From Streptomyces sp. NRRL WC-3742 (GTDB taxonomy: Bacteria > Actinomycetota > Actinomycetes > Streptomycetales > Streptomycetaceae): 64,000 nt of DNA. This document shows, one piece after another, positions 7,476-15,105 of the stretch. Numbering within the stretch: the stretch's first letter is position 1; every line of letters begins with the position of its first letter. Under the pieces are notes generated by a model that saw only the letters and a list, made by a program, of their open reading frames with translations, was not told the DNA's origin and did not search any database. The DNA lies in contig NZ_JOCF01000043.1 in NCBI RefSeq assembly GCF_000720635.1, positions 1 to 64,000 of the forward strand. Direction: 5' to 3'. The translations under genes were made by a program, and so were the position numbers.

Positions 7476-8666
7476 ATGCCCGAGCTGTGGCTGCCCGGAG
7501 CCGAGATCCACGACCTCGGCGACCACGCGCCGACCGACCAGCAGTACCCGCCGAAGGCCATCGCCCACATCACCTGGGACCGCAACGCCAGCGCCGCCGA
7601 GCCCCAGGACTGGTGCTCCTACGAGGACCTCGTCAGCTACTTCACCGGAAGCGGCGCCGGCGACGCCCCGCATCTGGTCTGGGACCCGTTCAGCGGCCGG
7701 ACCGCCCAGCTCTTCCCCGCCGACTCCCGCTCCAAGAGCCTGCTCAGCCCCGGCCCGAGCCCCACCCGCACCAACCGGGCCGGCCGGGTCGTCATCCAGA
7801 TCGAAGCCGTCTTCTTCCCCTACTGCCGCCACCAGGGCGCCGTCTACCCCCGCCTGGTCGACACCCCCTGCGCGGGCTGGGACCGCATCCACGCCTGGAT
7901 CGCCTCCTGGGGCGTGCCCGACACCTGGCCGATGGGCAGGCCCGTCGACTTCTCCGGCCGCCGCGACGAACAGGTTTGGGAGCGCAGCGGCGGCTGGTAC
8001 GCCCACGCCCACGTCCCGTACAACGACCACACCGACCCGGGCTCCTGGCCCGAGTTCACCGGCACCGGCTCCCCGGGCACCCCGCCCTCGCGCCCCGCGC
8101 CGCCCGCCGAGGGCACCCCGGCGCGCTACCAGGTCTCCATCAACGGCCTCGCGTACGGCTACGGCGCCCACGGCTACCAGGTGACGGCCGTCGGCCGAGC
8201 CCTGGTGGCCAGGGGGTACGGCGGGCACTACCACTCCGGCCCGGGCCCGAACTGGACGGACGCGGACACCGAGAACTACTCCGACTACCAGCGCAGCCTC
8301 GGCTACACCGGCGGCGCGGCGGACGGCGTCCCCGGCGAGGACTCACTGCTGCGCCTGCTCGGCTACCTGCCCGGCCCGCGCACCGTCTCCCTGGCCCACC
8401 TGCTCGCCGCCGCCCACGCCGACCCGCCCGCCGAGCAGGACCACCGCACGTACGGCTCCGAGGTCGCCATCGTCCAGCAGGCGCTCGCGGACGAGGGGCT
8501 GCTCGAACAGCGCTGGGTGAGGGGCTCGTACGGCACCCTCACGATCGCCGCCTACGCCGCGTGGCAGCGGCGCTGCGGCTACAGCGGGTCGGCGGCGGAC
8601 GGCCTCCCGGGGCGGGACTCGCTCCAGCGCCTCGGCGCGGCCGGGGGGTTCGAGGTGACCTCGTAG
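7476..8666 (+). CDS. Amidase-like protein with two C-terminal peptidoglycan-binding-type repeats
   Basis: The protein is 396 residues. The N-terminal 190 residues resemble actinobacterial N-acetylmuramoyl-L-alanine amidases: AHITWDRNA (possible first zinc His), RAGRVVIQIEAV, and YAHAHVPYNDHTDPG, close to the H-x-x-V-P-x-N-D-H-x-D-P-G motif of such enzymes. After a proline linker come a repeat-like region and two short modules with DYQRSLGYTGGAADGVPG and AWQRRCGYSGSAADGLPG, like PG-binding-1 domains. There is no signal peptide, which is odd for a cell-wall enzyme and is more like a phage endolysin. GAGGAGA lies before the ATG. It could cleave or bind peptidoglycan; no holin gene is nearby. Confidence 0.75.
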   Translation: MPELWLPGAEIHDLGDHAPTDQQYPPKAIAHITWDRNASAAEPQDWCSYEDLVSYFTGSGAGDAPHLVWDPFSGRTAQLFPADSRSKSLLSPGPSPTRTNRAGRVVIQIEAVFFPYCRHQGAVYPRLVDTPCAGWDRIHAWIASWGVPDTWPMGRPVDFSGRRDEQVWERSGGWYAHAHVPYNDHTDPGSWPEFTGTGSPGTPPSRPAPPAEGTPARYQVSINGLAYGYGAHGYQVTAVGRALVARGYGGHYHSGPGPNWTDADTENYSDYQRSLGYTGGAADGVPGEDSLLRLLGYLPGPRTVSLAHLLAAAHADPPAEQDHRTYGSEVAIVQQALADEGLLEQRWVRGSYGTLTIAAYAAWQRRCGYSGSAADGLPGRDSLQRLGAAGGFEVTS

Positions 8667-8729
8667 TAGGGGCCCCTATTCGGGACGGACGCGGGAATTC
8701 CGCCCGCGCACCGGCGCGTTCTGCCGGAC

Positions 8730-9761
8730 GTGACCAGCGCGAGCAAGCAGCCGATCCGGCTCTCCGTCCTCGACCGCTCCCGGACCAGGCGGCGCGAGGA
8801 GCCCGCCGAGGCGCTGCGCGCCACGGTGGCCCTCGCCCGCGAGGTCGAACGGCTCGGCTACCACCGCATCTGGGTCTCCGAGCACCACGGCGTGCCCGGC
8901 GTCGCCGGCTCCGCGCCGACGGTGCTGGCCGCCGCGATCGCCTCGGCGACCTCCCGCATCCGGGTCGGCACCGGCGGGGTGATGCTGCCCAACCACCAGC
9001 CGATGGTGGTCGCCGAGCAGTTCGGCGTGTTGGCCGCGCTGTTCCCCGGCCGGATCGACATGGGCCTGGGCCGCTCGGTCGGCTTCACCGACGGCGTCCG
9101 GCGCGCGCTCGGCCGGGAGAAGGACGCGGCGGACGACTTCGGCGCCCAACTCGCCGAGCTGATCGGCTGGTTCGACGGCACCCAGCAAGCCCACCGGGGC
9201 GTCCACGCCCGCCCGGCGGAGGGCCTGCGGGTGCCCGCGTACGTCCTGGCCACCGGCGAGGGCGCCGACCTCGCCGCCGAGGCGGGCCTGCCACTGGTGA
9301 TCGCCGCCCCGCGCGGGGAGGACCGGATGCTCGCGGCCGTCGACCGCTACCGCGAGCGCTTCCGGCCCTCCTTGCAGGCCGCCGAGCCGTACGTGATCGT
9401 CTCCGGCACGGTGGCGGTCGCGAGGACGGCCGAACGGGCCCGCGAACTGCTGGTGCCCGAGGCGTGGGCCGGCGCCTACTCCCGCACCCACGGCGAGTTC
9501 CCTCCGCTCGCCCCGGCGGCCGAGGTCCGGGCCCTGGAGATGAGCGCCCGCGAACGCGCCGCCTTCGAGCAGTCGATGAAGGGCCACATCTCCGGCACCC
9601 CGCAGCAGGCGGCCGAGCAGCTGCGCGCCCTGGTGGAGCGCACCGGTGCGGACGAGTTCCTGCTCGCCACCAGCACCTACGACCGAGTCGAACTGCTGGA
9701 CTCCCACCGGCTGCTGGCGGAGGCGTTCGGTCAAGTCCGGGGCTCCTCGGCGCCGGTGTGA
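8730..9761 (+). CDS. LLM-class flavin-dependent oxidoreductase
   Basis: The protein is 343 residues and has the hallmarks of the luciferase-like monooxygenase TIM barrel: REVERLGYHRIWVSEHHG near residues 39-56, IRVGTGGVMLPNHQPMVVAEQ, and LFPGRIDMGLGRS. The EHHG motif and the GGVMLPNHQP loop are standard in the LuxA/MsnO3 subfamily. Such enzymes use reduced FMN supplied by a separate reductase, are cytosolic and are often of unknown substrate. The start is GTG 8730. It has no clear operon partner; the next gene is 317 bp away. Confidence 0.92.
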   Translation: MTSASKQPIRLSVLDRSRTRRREEPAEALRATVALAREVERLGYHRIWVSEHHGVPGVAGSAPTVLAAAIASATSRIRVGTGGVMLPNHQPMVVAEQFGVLAALFPGRIDMGLGRSVGFTDGVRRALGREKDAADDFGAQLAELIGWFDGTQQAHRGVHARPAEGLRVPAYVLATGEGADLAAEAGLPLVIAAPRGEDRMLAAVDRYRERFRPSLQAAEPYVIVSGTVAVARTAERARELLVPEAWAGAYSRTHGEFPPLAPAAEVRALEMSARERAAFEQSMKGHISGTPQQAAEQLRALVERTGADEFLLATSTYDRVELLDSHRLLAEAFGQVRGSSAPV

Positions 9762-10078
9762 CCCATCGAGTCGCCTTATCGTACTTTCGGCGACGTCGCC
9801 TTCCGTGGTGGCCGGGTATCGGTCAAGGTCCCCTGCCAGGTGGCCGGTTGACGGTGTCCACGGGCGGTCGGGCGGCCAGCGGGTTTGCCACATTGGCATG
9901 ATTGACTGATCGTCAGACCTTGGCTGGAAACCGTCGAATCCGGTGTGAATATGCCATCGGAATGTTCGGCCGACGGGTTACGGCAGTAGCCTTCCGTGTC
10001 GGACCTGCCACTGCTGGTGGCGATTCGGCCCGGGGCGGTGCCGCGCCCCGGCCGCCCAGACCCCGTGAAGGAGCCGGT
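9762..10078. other. Intergenic region before the roadblock gene cluster
   Basis: The 317-bp gap has an AT-richer patch at about 9890-9960, and an interrupted inverted repeat CTGA-TCG-TCAG near 9906-9916. This is the likely promoter area for the roadblock genes. No gene is seen. Confidence 0.4.
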
Positions 10079-10462
10079 GTGCCGGGTATCGACGAATGCC
10101 TCTCCGGGGCGATGACGATCGCCGGGGCCCGCGCCGCGAGCCTGGTCGACTGGAGCAGCGGGCTGGCGCTCGGCAGCCTCGGCGACAGCCCGACCGGCGA
10201 GCACGAGACCTCCGCCGCCGAGGCGACCGACCTGGTGCGGGCGGCCGTCGAGAGCCAGACCTTCACCGCGGCCGAGGACGCCGGCTCGCCACTGGAGGAC
10301 ATCATCGTCACCGCGGGCCGCAGCTACCACCTGATCCGCTTCATCGACACCGTCTTCGACAACCGGCTGGTGCTGCACCTGTGGCTCGACCGCGCCGAGG
10401 GCAACCTCGCCGCCGCCCGCTTCCGGCTCCAGTCGCTCGCCGAGGACCTGGTGCTGGGGTGA
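10079..10462 (+). CDS. Roadblock/LC7-type protein 1
   Basis: The protein is 127 residues with a roadblock/LC7-like fold: an N-terminal helix (IDECLSGAMTIAGA), a two-strand hairpin (RAASLVDWSSGLALGSLG), a long central helix and IIVTAGRSYHLIRFID, then a last helix. It is clearly related to roadblock protein 3 at 12025, sharing the DWSSGLALGSL / DYNSGMALATL and SYHLIR / QYHLIR segments. GTG was chosen with GAAGGAG just upstream. In streptomycetes such proteins often accompany small GTPases as regulatory partners, but no GTPase gene is present here. It starts a four-gene group. Confidence 0.85.
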   Translation: MPGIDECLSGAMTIAGARAASLVDWSSGLALGSLGDSPTGEHETSAAEATDLVRAAVESQTFTAAEDAGSPLEDIIVTAGRSYHLIRFIDTVFDNRLVLHLWLDRAEGNLAAARFRLQSLAEDLVLG

Positions 10463-10520
10463 GTGCGATGCCCGTCGGTTTCCAGTCATCGGCGAATCCG
10501 GGTGCCGGGGGAGCGCGCCC

Positions 10521-11480
10521 GTGACCGCCACCGCCACCGCGCCCGCCGCACCGCCCCCGCCAGGCGAGCCCCGCACCCCCGGGGAGCCCCGTACTCCGGG
10601 CGAACCCCGCACCCCCGGCGAGGCGCTCGACCTGCTCGCCGCCCGCCGCGCCACCGGCGCCCTGCACGGCCCGCTCGGCACCCTCCACCTGGTCGGCGGC
10701 CTGGTGAGCGCCGCCGAGTCCCCCCGCGCCCCCGGCCTGGCCGACCTGCTCACCGTCAGCGCACTGATCACCCCCGAGAGCTGGACCGAACTGCTGCACA
10801 CCCACGGCCCGCACTCCCGCGTCGCGGCCGAACTGGTCGAGCGCCGCGTCCTCACCCGGGGCGAGCTCGAACTCGGCCACCTGGGAACCCTGTTCGACGC
10901 CGCCTTCTTCGTCCTCGCCGACCCGGCCGGCGGCACCTGGCGCTTCGAGGCCGACACCCGCCACTGGCTCGGCGAGGTCGCCGCCGTCGACCCCGACCGC
11001 CTGCACCGCGAGGTCGAGCGCCGCCGCCGCCTCCTCGACGGCCTCTGGCCCTCCGCCCGCCTCGACACCGAACCCGTCCGCCCCGGCGAACGCGGCCGCC
11101 TGCCCGAGCACCGTACGGCCGGGCGCCGCAGCCGTGAACTGCTCGACCACGCGGACGGCCGAAGAACCCCCGCCGACCTGGCCCGACTGCTCGGCCGCTC
11201 CGGCTTCGGTGTCACGGCGGACGTGCGCCGCCTCGCCGCCGCCGGACTGCTCGAAGCCGCCCAGGACGGACCCGGAGCACCCGGAGCGCCCGGCGCCCGG
11301 CGGGGCCTCGGCGGACTGCACCGCAGGGTCCCCGGGGCGACCCTGCGCGCCGCCCCCGCCCCCGCCCCCGCACGCTCCGACCACCCGCCCGCCACGGCAG
11401 CGGCCCACCCGCTGACCGTCCCCGACCCGGACATCGCGCTGCTGACCCGGGTCCGAGACCTACTGGAGGCCCGACTTTGA
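10521..11480 (+). CDS. DUF4388-like / winged-helix protein in the roadblock cluster
   Basis: The protein is 319 residues. After a low-complexity N-terminus with three tandem GEPRTP repeats, residues about 35-75 (ARRATGALHGPLGTLHLVGGLVSAAESP) match the DUF4388/PatA-type effector domain, usually found in regulators linked to roadblock proteins. Residues about 200-250 look like a winged helix (RSRELLDHADGRRTPADLARLLGRS, then VTADVRRLAAAGLLEAA). The Ala/Pro tail is disordered. The start is GTG 10521; homologues may start later. It is probably cytosolic and may bind DNA or roadblock partners. Confidence 0.75.
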   Translation: MTATATAPAAPPPPGEPRTPGEPRTPGEPRTPGEALDLLAARRATGALHGPLGTLHLVGGLVSAAESPRAPGLADLLTVSALITPESWTELLHTHGPHSRVAAELVERRVLTRGELELGHLGTLFDAAFFVLADPAGGTWRFEADTRHWLGEVAAVDPDRLHREVERRRRLLDGLWPSARLDTEPVRPGERGRLPEHRTAGRRSRELLDHADGRRTPADLARLLGRSGFGVTADVRRLAAAGLLEAAQDGPGAPGAPGARRGLGGLHRRVPGATLRAAPAPAPARSDHPPATAAAHPLTVPDPDIALLTRVRDLLEARL

Positions 11481-11514
11481 CCCACTCCCCGCCCGCGACC
11501 CCGCAGTCCCGGCC

Positions 11515-11943
11515 ATGAGGCGGGCCCTCAAGCAGCGAGTCGGAAGGAGACACCTCATCGCCCTGGAGACCGAGCTGCTCGCCGAACTGCGCGCGGTCAA
11601 GCAGCGCGTCCCGCACCTCGCGGGCGGCCTGGTGGCCACCGTCGACGGACTGCTGATCGCGCACGACACCCACGGGACGGAACCCTCCGGACTGGCCGCG
11701 ATGACGGCCGCCGCGCTCTCCCTCGCCCAGCGGCTCGCCGACACCACCGGCCAGGGCGAGTTCCGCGAGTCGCTGGTGCGCGGCGAGCACGGCTACGTCG
11801 CCACCTACGCCGCCGGCGGCAGCTGCGTGCTGACCCTCCTGGCCCACCCCGACGTCAACGTCGGACGGCTCCACCTGGAGGCCCGCCGCTGCGCCAAGGG
11901 GATCGCCGGGCTGCTCAACGAGACGCTGCTACCCGGCACTTGA
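11515..11943 (+). CDS. Roadblock/LC7-type protein 2 (start uncertain)
   Basis: The protein is up to 142 residues. It shows a roadblock/LC7 domain with the MglB-like strand pair LAGGLVATVDGLLIAHDTHG, then TAAALSLAQRLADTTG, YVATYAAGGSCVLTLLA and a final helix. The ATG at 11515 lacks a clear ribosome site, whereas a strong GGAAGGAG sits inside the frame at 11542-11549 and points to a start near 11557, where the codon is ATC rather than a normal start. The true N-terminus may therefore be ALETELLAELR. It lies between the DUF4388-like gene and roadblock protein 3. Confidence 0.8.
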   Translation: MRRALKQRVGRRHLIALETELLAELRAVKQRVPHLAGGLVATVDGLLIAHDTHGTEPSGLAAMTAAALSLAQRLADTTGQGEFRESLVRGEHGYVATYAAGGSCVLTLLAHPDVNVGRLHLEARRCAKGIAGLLNETLLPGT

Positions 11944-12024
11944 CCATTCGCTCCTCCCCTCCACCCCTTCACCCCTCCGCTCCACCAGCAACCCGCACCC
12001 GACGATCGAACTGGAGACACGAGA

Positions 12025-12399
12025 ATGACCGACGCAGCCGGCGCGCTCAAGCAGGCCATGACCACCATCGAGGGCGCCCTCGGCGGAGCCCTGGTCGACT
12101 ACAACAGCGGCATGGCGCTCGCCACCCTCGACGGCCCCGGCGGAATCGACCTCAACGTCGCCGCCGCGGGGAACACCGACGTGGTCCGCGCCAAGATGCG
12201 CACCATGGACATGCTGGGCCTTCAGGACGGGATCGAGGACATCCTCATCACCCTCACCAGCCAGTACCACCTGATCCGCCCGCTCAGCGGCCGCGGCGGC
12301 AAGGGCCTCTTCCTGTACCTCGCGCTGGACCGCGGCCGCGCCAATCTCGCCATGGCCCGCCACCAGCTCATCCGGATAGAGGCCGACCTCGAGGTCTGA
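12025..12399 (+). CDS. Roadblock/LC7-type protein 3
   Basis: This 124-residue protein is a paralogue of the 10079 gene product. The shared layout is a helix (AGALKQAMTTIEGALGG), the hairpin ALVDYNSGMALATLDG, a central helix, ILITLTSQYHLIRPL, and a C-terminal helix. The ATG has GGAGA 7 nt upstream. It ends the roadblock group. The presence of two different roadblock types (this pair versus the MglB-like protein 2) suggests hetero-oligomers. No function is established for this set. Confidence 0.88.
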   Translation: MTDAAGALKQAMTTIEGALGGALVDYNSGMALATLDGPGGIDLNVAAAGNTDVVRAKMRTMDMLGLQDGIEDILITLTSQYHLIRPLSGRGGKGLFLYLALDRGRANLAMARHQLIRIEADLEV

Positions 12400-12437
12400 G
12401 CCGGCCCCCGGCCCCGGCGGAGAGCTCAGGCTCCGCC

Positions 12438-12546
12438 GGGTCCCGGCTCGTTGCGGGTCCCGGCTCGTTGCGGGTCCCGGCTCGTTGCGGGTCCCGGCTC
12501 GTTCCGGTTCCAGCCCGTTGCAGGTCCGGCTCGTTGCGGTTCCGGC
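12438..12546. repeat. 17-bp tandem repeat, about 4 good plus 2 degenerate copies
   Basis: The unit GGGTCCCGGCTCGTTGC is exact in three copies (12438-12488). A fourth copy differs at one base (12489-12505), and two degenerate copies follow. The array lies between convergent genes (roadblock protein 3 and the minus-strand gene ending at 12558). It has no CRISPR-like spacers and no protein coding on either side. Confidence 0.9.
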
Positions 12547-12557
12547 CACCCCGGCGC

Positions 12558-12941
12558 TCAGGGCCAGCTCACGTCGCCGCCCGGCAGCCCGCACACCTCG
12601 CCGGCCGCCGTCAGCACGCTCCACGGCGCCAGCACCGCGTGCGGCGGCACCGACAGCGCCCCGCCCTCCGCGAAACCCAGCTCCAGCCCGCCCGCCAGGG
12701 TGATCCGGGCGGAGCCCACCGTACGGCCCACCAGCGCCAGCAGCCCGGGGGAGGGGCGGAAGGTCAGCGCCGGGAAGAAGTGCTCGACCTCCTCGGGCGC
12801 GGCGAACGAGGGCGCCGCGTACCGGAATTCGTGCGCCACCCGGACGGTCACCGCCCCGGCCAACCCCAGCTCCAGCCTGGCGCCGCCGCCGACCGACTCC
12901 ACCCGCCGCCCGTCCAGCACCCGCGCGATCGCCTCGTCCAC
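12558..12941 (-). CDS. Small conserved hypothetical protein (possibly DUF6188)
   Basis: The protein is 127 residues and mostly beta-rich: ESVGGGARLELGLAG, VTVRVAHEFRY, LVGRTVGSARITLAG, LELGFAEGGALSVPPH and APWSVLTA. This composition fits actinobacterial DUF6188-like proteins, a tentative match. The GTG start (12939-12941) is 17 bases after the tandem Nudix stop, so the two probably form one unit. It is cytosolic with no catalytic motif evident. Confidence 0.7.
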   Translation of the reverse strand: MDEAIARVLDGRRVESVGGGARLELGLAGAVTVRVAHEFRYAAPSFAAPEEVEHFFPALTFRPSPGLLALVGRTVGSARITLAGGLELGFAEGGALSVPPHAVLAPWSVLTAAGEVCGLPGGDVSWP

Positions 12942-12958
12942 GCCACCAGTGTGACGAC

Positions 12959-14062
12959 TCACCGCGCCTCCCGCCCGCGCACCAGCTCCACCGGCCCGCC
13001 CTTGCCCTCCCGGGCCGCCAGCGCGGCCGCCGTCCGCCCCCAGGACGGCCCGGTCAGCAGCGCCCGCGCCTCCTCCGGCCCGCACAGGCGCCAGTCCACC
13101 AGCTCCTCCTCCTGCAGCACCACCGTGTCCAGCAGCTCCGGGGTCACCCGGCCGCCGTCGTACACGTACACCAGGACCGGGCACTCGCCGTTGGTGTCCA
13201 GCGGCTGCCAGTCCAGCGCCAGCAGCCGCCCCGGCTCGACCCGCCAGTCCAGTTCCTCGGCGATCTCCCGCCGCGCCGCCTCCCGGGGCGTCTCCCGGTC
13301 CGCCTCCACACCGCCGCCCGGCAGCGTCCAGTACGGCACCTCGCCGCGCGGCCCCTCCCACGGCCTCAGCCGTACGAGCAGCACCCGCCCGGCCTCGTCG
13401 GTGAACAGCGCCCGCGCCTTCGCCCGGATCCGGGGCCTGGTCGCGTAGTACGTCTCCCGGTCCAGCGGCGGCGGCTCGGCGGGCGCGCCCCCGCCGCCGA
13501 GCCCCGGCGCGGCGGCCGCCCCGAGGTACTCGGGAGCCGGCCCGCCCACCTCCGGCAGCGCCCGGGTGTGCCCCGTCGGAAAGCTGTCCTCCAGCTCCAG
13601 CGGACCGGCCGTACGCGGCGCCCGCAGACAGGCCAGCACCCGTCGCGACAGCCTCGGCGGCAGCGCCCGCCCCGCGTCCGCCTCCGTCAGCCACGTCCAC
13701 CCGCCGACCTCCGCCGCGTCCGGCCGTAGCGCCGCCACCTGCGCCCGCGTCAGCGGCTCCGCCCAGTACAGGTACGCCACGATCGGCGGCCGGCCCTCCC
13801 TCATCGCCCAGTCCACGCAGGCCAGTGGCCCGAGCACCGGGGTGAACCCCAGCTCCTCCCGGACCTCCCGCACCGCCGTCTCCCGCAGCGACTCGTCCTG
13901 CGGCTCCCACCCGCCACCCGGGACCGCCACCGGATGCTTCCGGTCGTACGGCAGTCGCACCACCATCACCCGCCCCCGCCCGTCCGGGAACAGCACCCCC
14001 GCCGCCGCCAACAGCCCCCGCCCGTCCACCCGGCCCCCTTGCGCTCGCCCGCTCACGTTCAC
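12959..14062 (-). CDS. Tandem Nudix hydrolase (two Nudix domains)
   Basis: The protein is 367 residues with two complete Nudix domains. Box 1 lies at about 49-73 (GGGWEPQDE...REVREELGF) and box 2 at about 249-273 (GGGVEADRE...REIAEELDW); both keep the metal-binding REXXEE glutamates. The domains are joined by a Gly/Pro linker at about 170-200. Nudix enzymes cleave nucleoside diphosphates linked to another moiety. Two active boxes in one chain could mean two substrates or an internal dimer. It is followed at once by the small 12558 gene. Confidence 0.9.
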   Translation of the reverse strand: MNVSGRAQGGRVDGRGLLAAAGVLFPDGRGRVMVVRLPYDRKHPVAVPGGGWEPQDESLRETAVREVREELGFTPVLGPLACVDWAMREGRPPIVAYLYWAEPLTRAQVAALRPDAAEVGGWTWLTEADAGRALPPRLSRRVLACLRAPRTAGPLELEDSFPTGHTRALPEVGGPAPEYLGAAAAPGLGGGGAPAEPPPLDRETYYATRPRIRAKARALFTDEAGRVLLVRLRPWEGPRGEVPYWTLPGGGVEADRETPREAARREIAEELDWRVEPGRLLALDWQPLDTNGECPVLVYVYDGGRVTPELLDTVVLQEEELVDWRLCGPEEARALLTGPSWGRTAAALAAREGKGGPVELVRGREAR

Positions 14063-14214
14063 CCGGTGATCCTTCCCCCGCCCCGGCCCCGATCACCCTC
14101 GGTCCTGTCGGTACCGGTTCCCGGGGCCTGTCGTGTCCTGGAGCGGCTCACCACGGTGTAACGGCCGGAGTCGGCCGACGGACACCGGCGGAGGCCGTCG
14201 CCGGCGCCGCCCGA

Positions 14215-15105
14215 CTACCCGAGCGAGGCCAGGGCCTGGGCCGCCGCCCGGGCCATCCGTTCGTCGTGGCGGCGGCTCGCGCCGCGGAGGCGGGCGTAGC
14301 CCTCGGCGGCGGCGAGGGCGAGGAGGCCCGGGAGGAGGTCGGTGCTGCGGGCGGCGAGCCAGCGGGTGCCCTGGGTGGCCATCCACCACAGGTCGGCGGA
14401 GCGGCTCGGCGGGGCCTCGGCCGGGGCGGCGGGCGGCGGGGGGCCGAGGGGGTGGCCCCTGTCCGAGAGCAGGGTGTGGAACCGGCGGGCGATGAGGTGG
14501 TGGCCCTCGGCGCTGGGGTGGAGGCGGTCCACACTGAGGAGGCGGCGCTCGGCGAGCCAGGGCAGGTCGGCGATGTGCAGGTGGACGGCCCGGTGGCGCT
14601 CGGTGAGGGCGTGCACCACCGTGTTGACGGCCCGCATCCGGCGGGCCAGCGGGCGGGTGAGGGGGGCCGGGAGGCCGAGCAGGGTTCCGGGGTCGGGCAG
14701 GCAGGCGGTGAGCACCACCGCGCCGTGCGCGGTGAGTTCGCCCAGCACCTCGTCCAGTTGCAGGGTGCTGCGCCGGATGTCGAAGCCCGCCCGCAGGGTG
14801 TCGTTGCCGCCGACCACCACGGCCGCCAGCTGCGGACGCAGGGCCAACGCCTCCGGCAGCTGACGGACCGTCAGGTCCGTGGTCAGTGCCCCGCTGCGCG
14901 CCAGGTTGGTGAACTCCACCTCCCGCCCGCCACCGGCCAGCGCCGAGGCCAGGACGGCCGCCCAGCCGCGCCAGCCCTCGCCCGCGGGGTCGCCGACGCC
15001 CTCCGTCAGGGAGTCCCCGAGCGCGACGAAGCGCGAGAACCCGCACGCCTCCCGCCGGTCGTCGCCGTCCGCCGCCAGGTCACACCCGCTGTCGAGCAGG
15101 CTCAT
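14215..15105 (-). CDS. SGNH/GDSL-family hydrolase
   Basis: The protein is 296 residues. The SGNH blocks are clear: RFVALGDSLTEG (catalytic Ser), LARSGALT, VVVGGNDTLR (Asn/Gly oxyanion positions) and the C-terminal DRLHPSAEGHH (catalytic Asp/His). There is no signal peptide, so it is probably cytosolic or membrane-associated. Its start overlaps the end of the upstream glycosyltransferase gene by 26 bases, so the three genes 14215-17649 form one operon. Lipid or sugar ester hydrolysis linked to the glycosyltransferases is inferred. A small CGGCCG/CGGCCG hairpin follows at 14162-14177. Confidence 0.9.
   Translation of the reverse strand: MSLLDSGCDLAADGDDRREACGFSRFVALGDSLTEGVGDPAGEGWRGWAAVLASALAGGGREVEFTNLARSGALTTDLTVRQLPEALALRPQLAAVVVGGNDTLRAGFDIRRSTLQLDEVLGELTAHGAVVLTACLPDPGTLLGLPAPLTRPLARRMRAVNTVVHALTERHRAVHLHIADLPWLAERRLLSVDRLHPSAEGHHLIARRFHTLLSDRGHPLGPPPPAAPAEAPPSRSADLWWMATQGTRWLAARSTDLLPGLLALAAAEGYARLRGASRRHDERMARAAAQALASLG

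Noticed and set aside
12438..12546. Possible CRISPR array
   Set aside because: Units are 17 bp and directly abutting with no unique spacers; there are no cas genes in the window.
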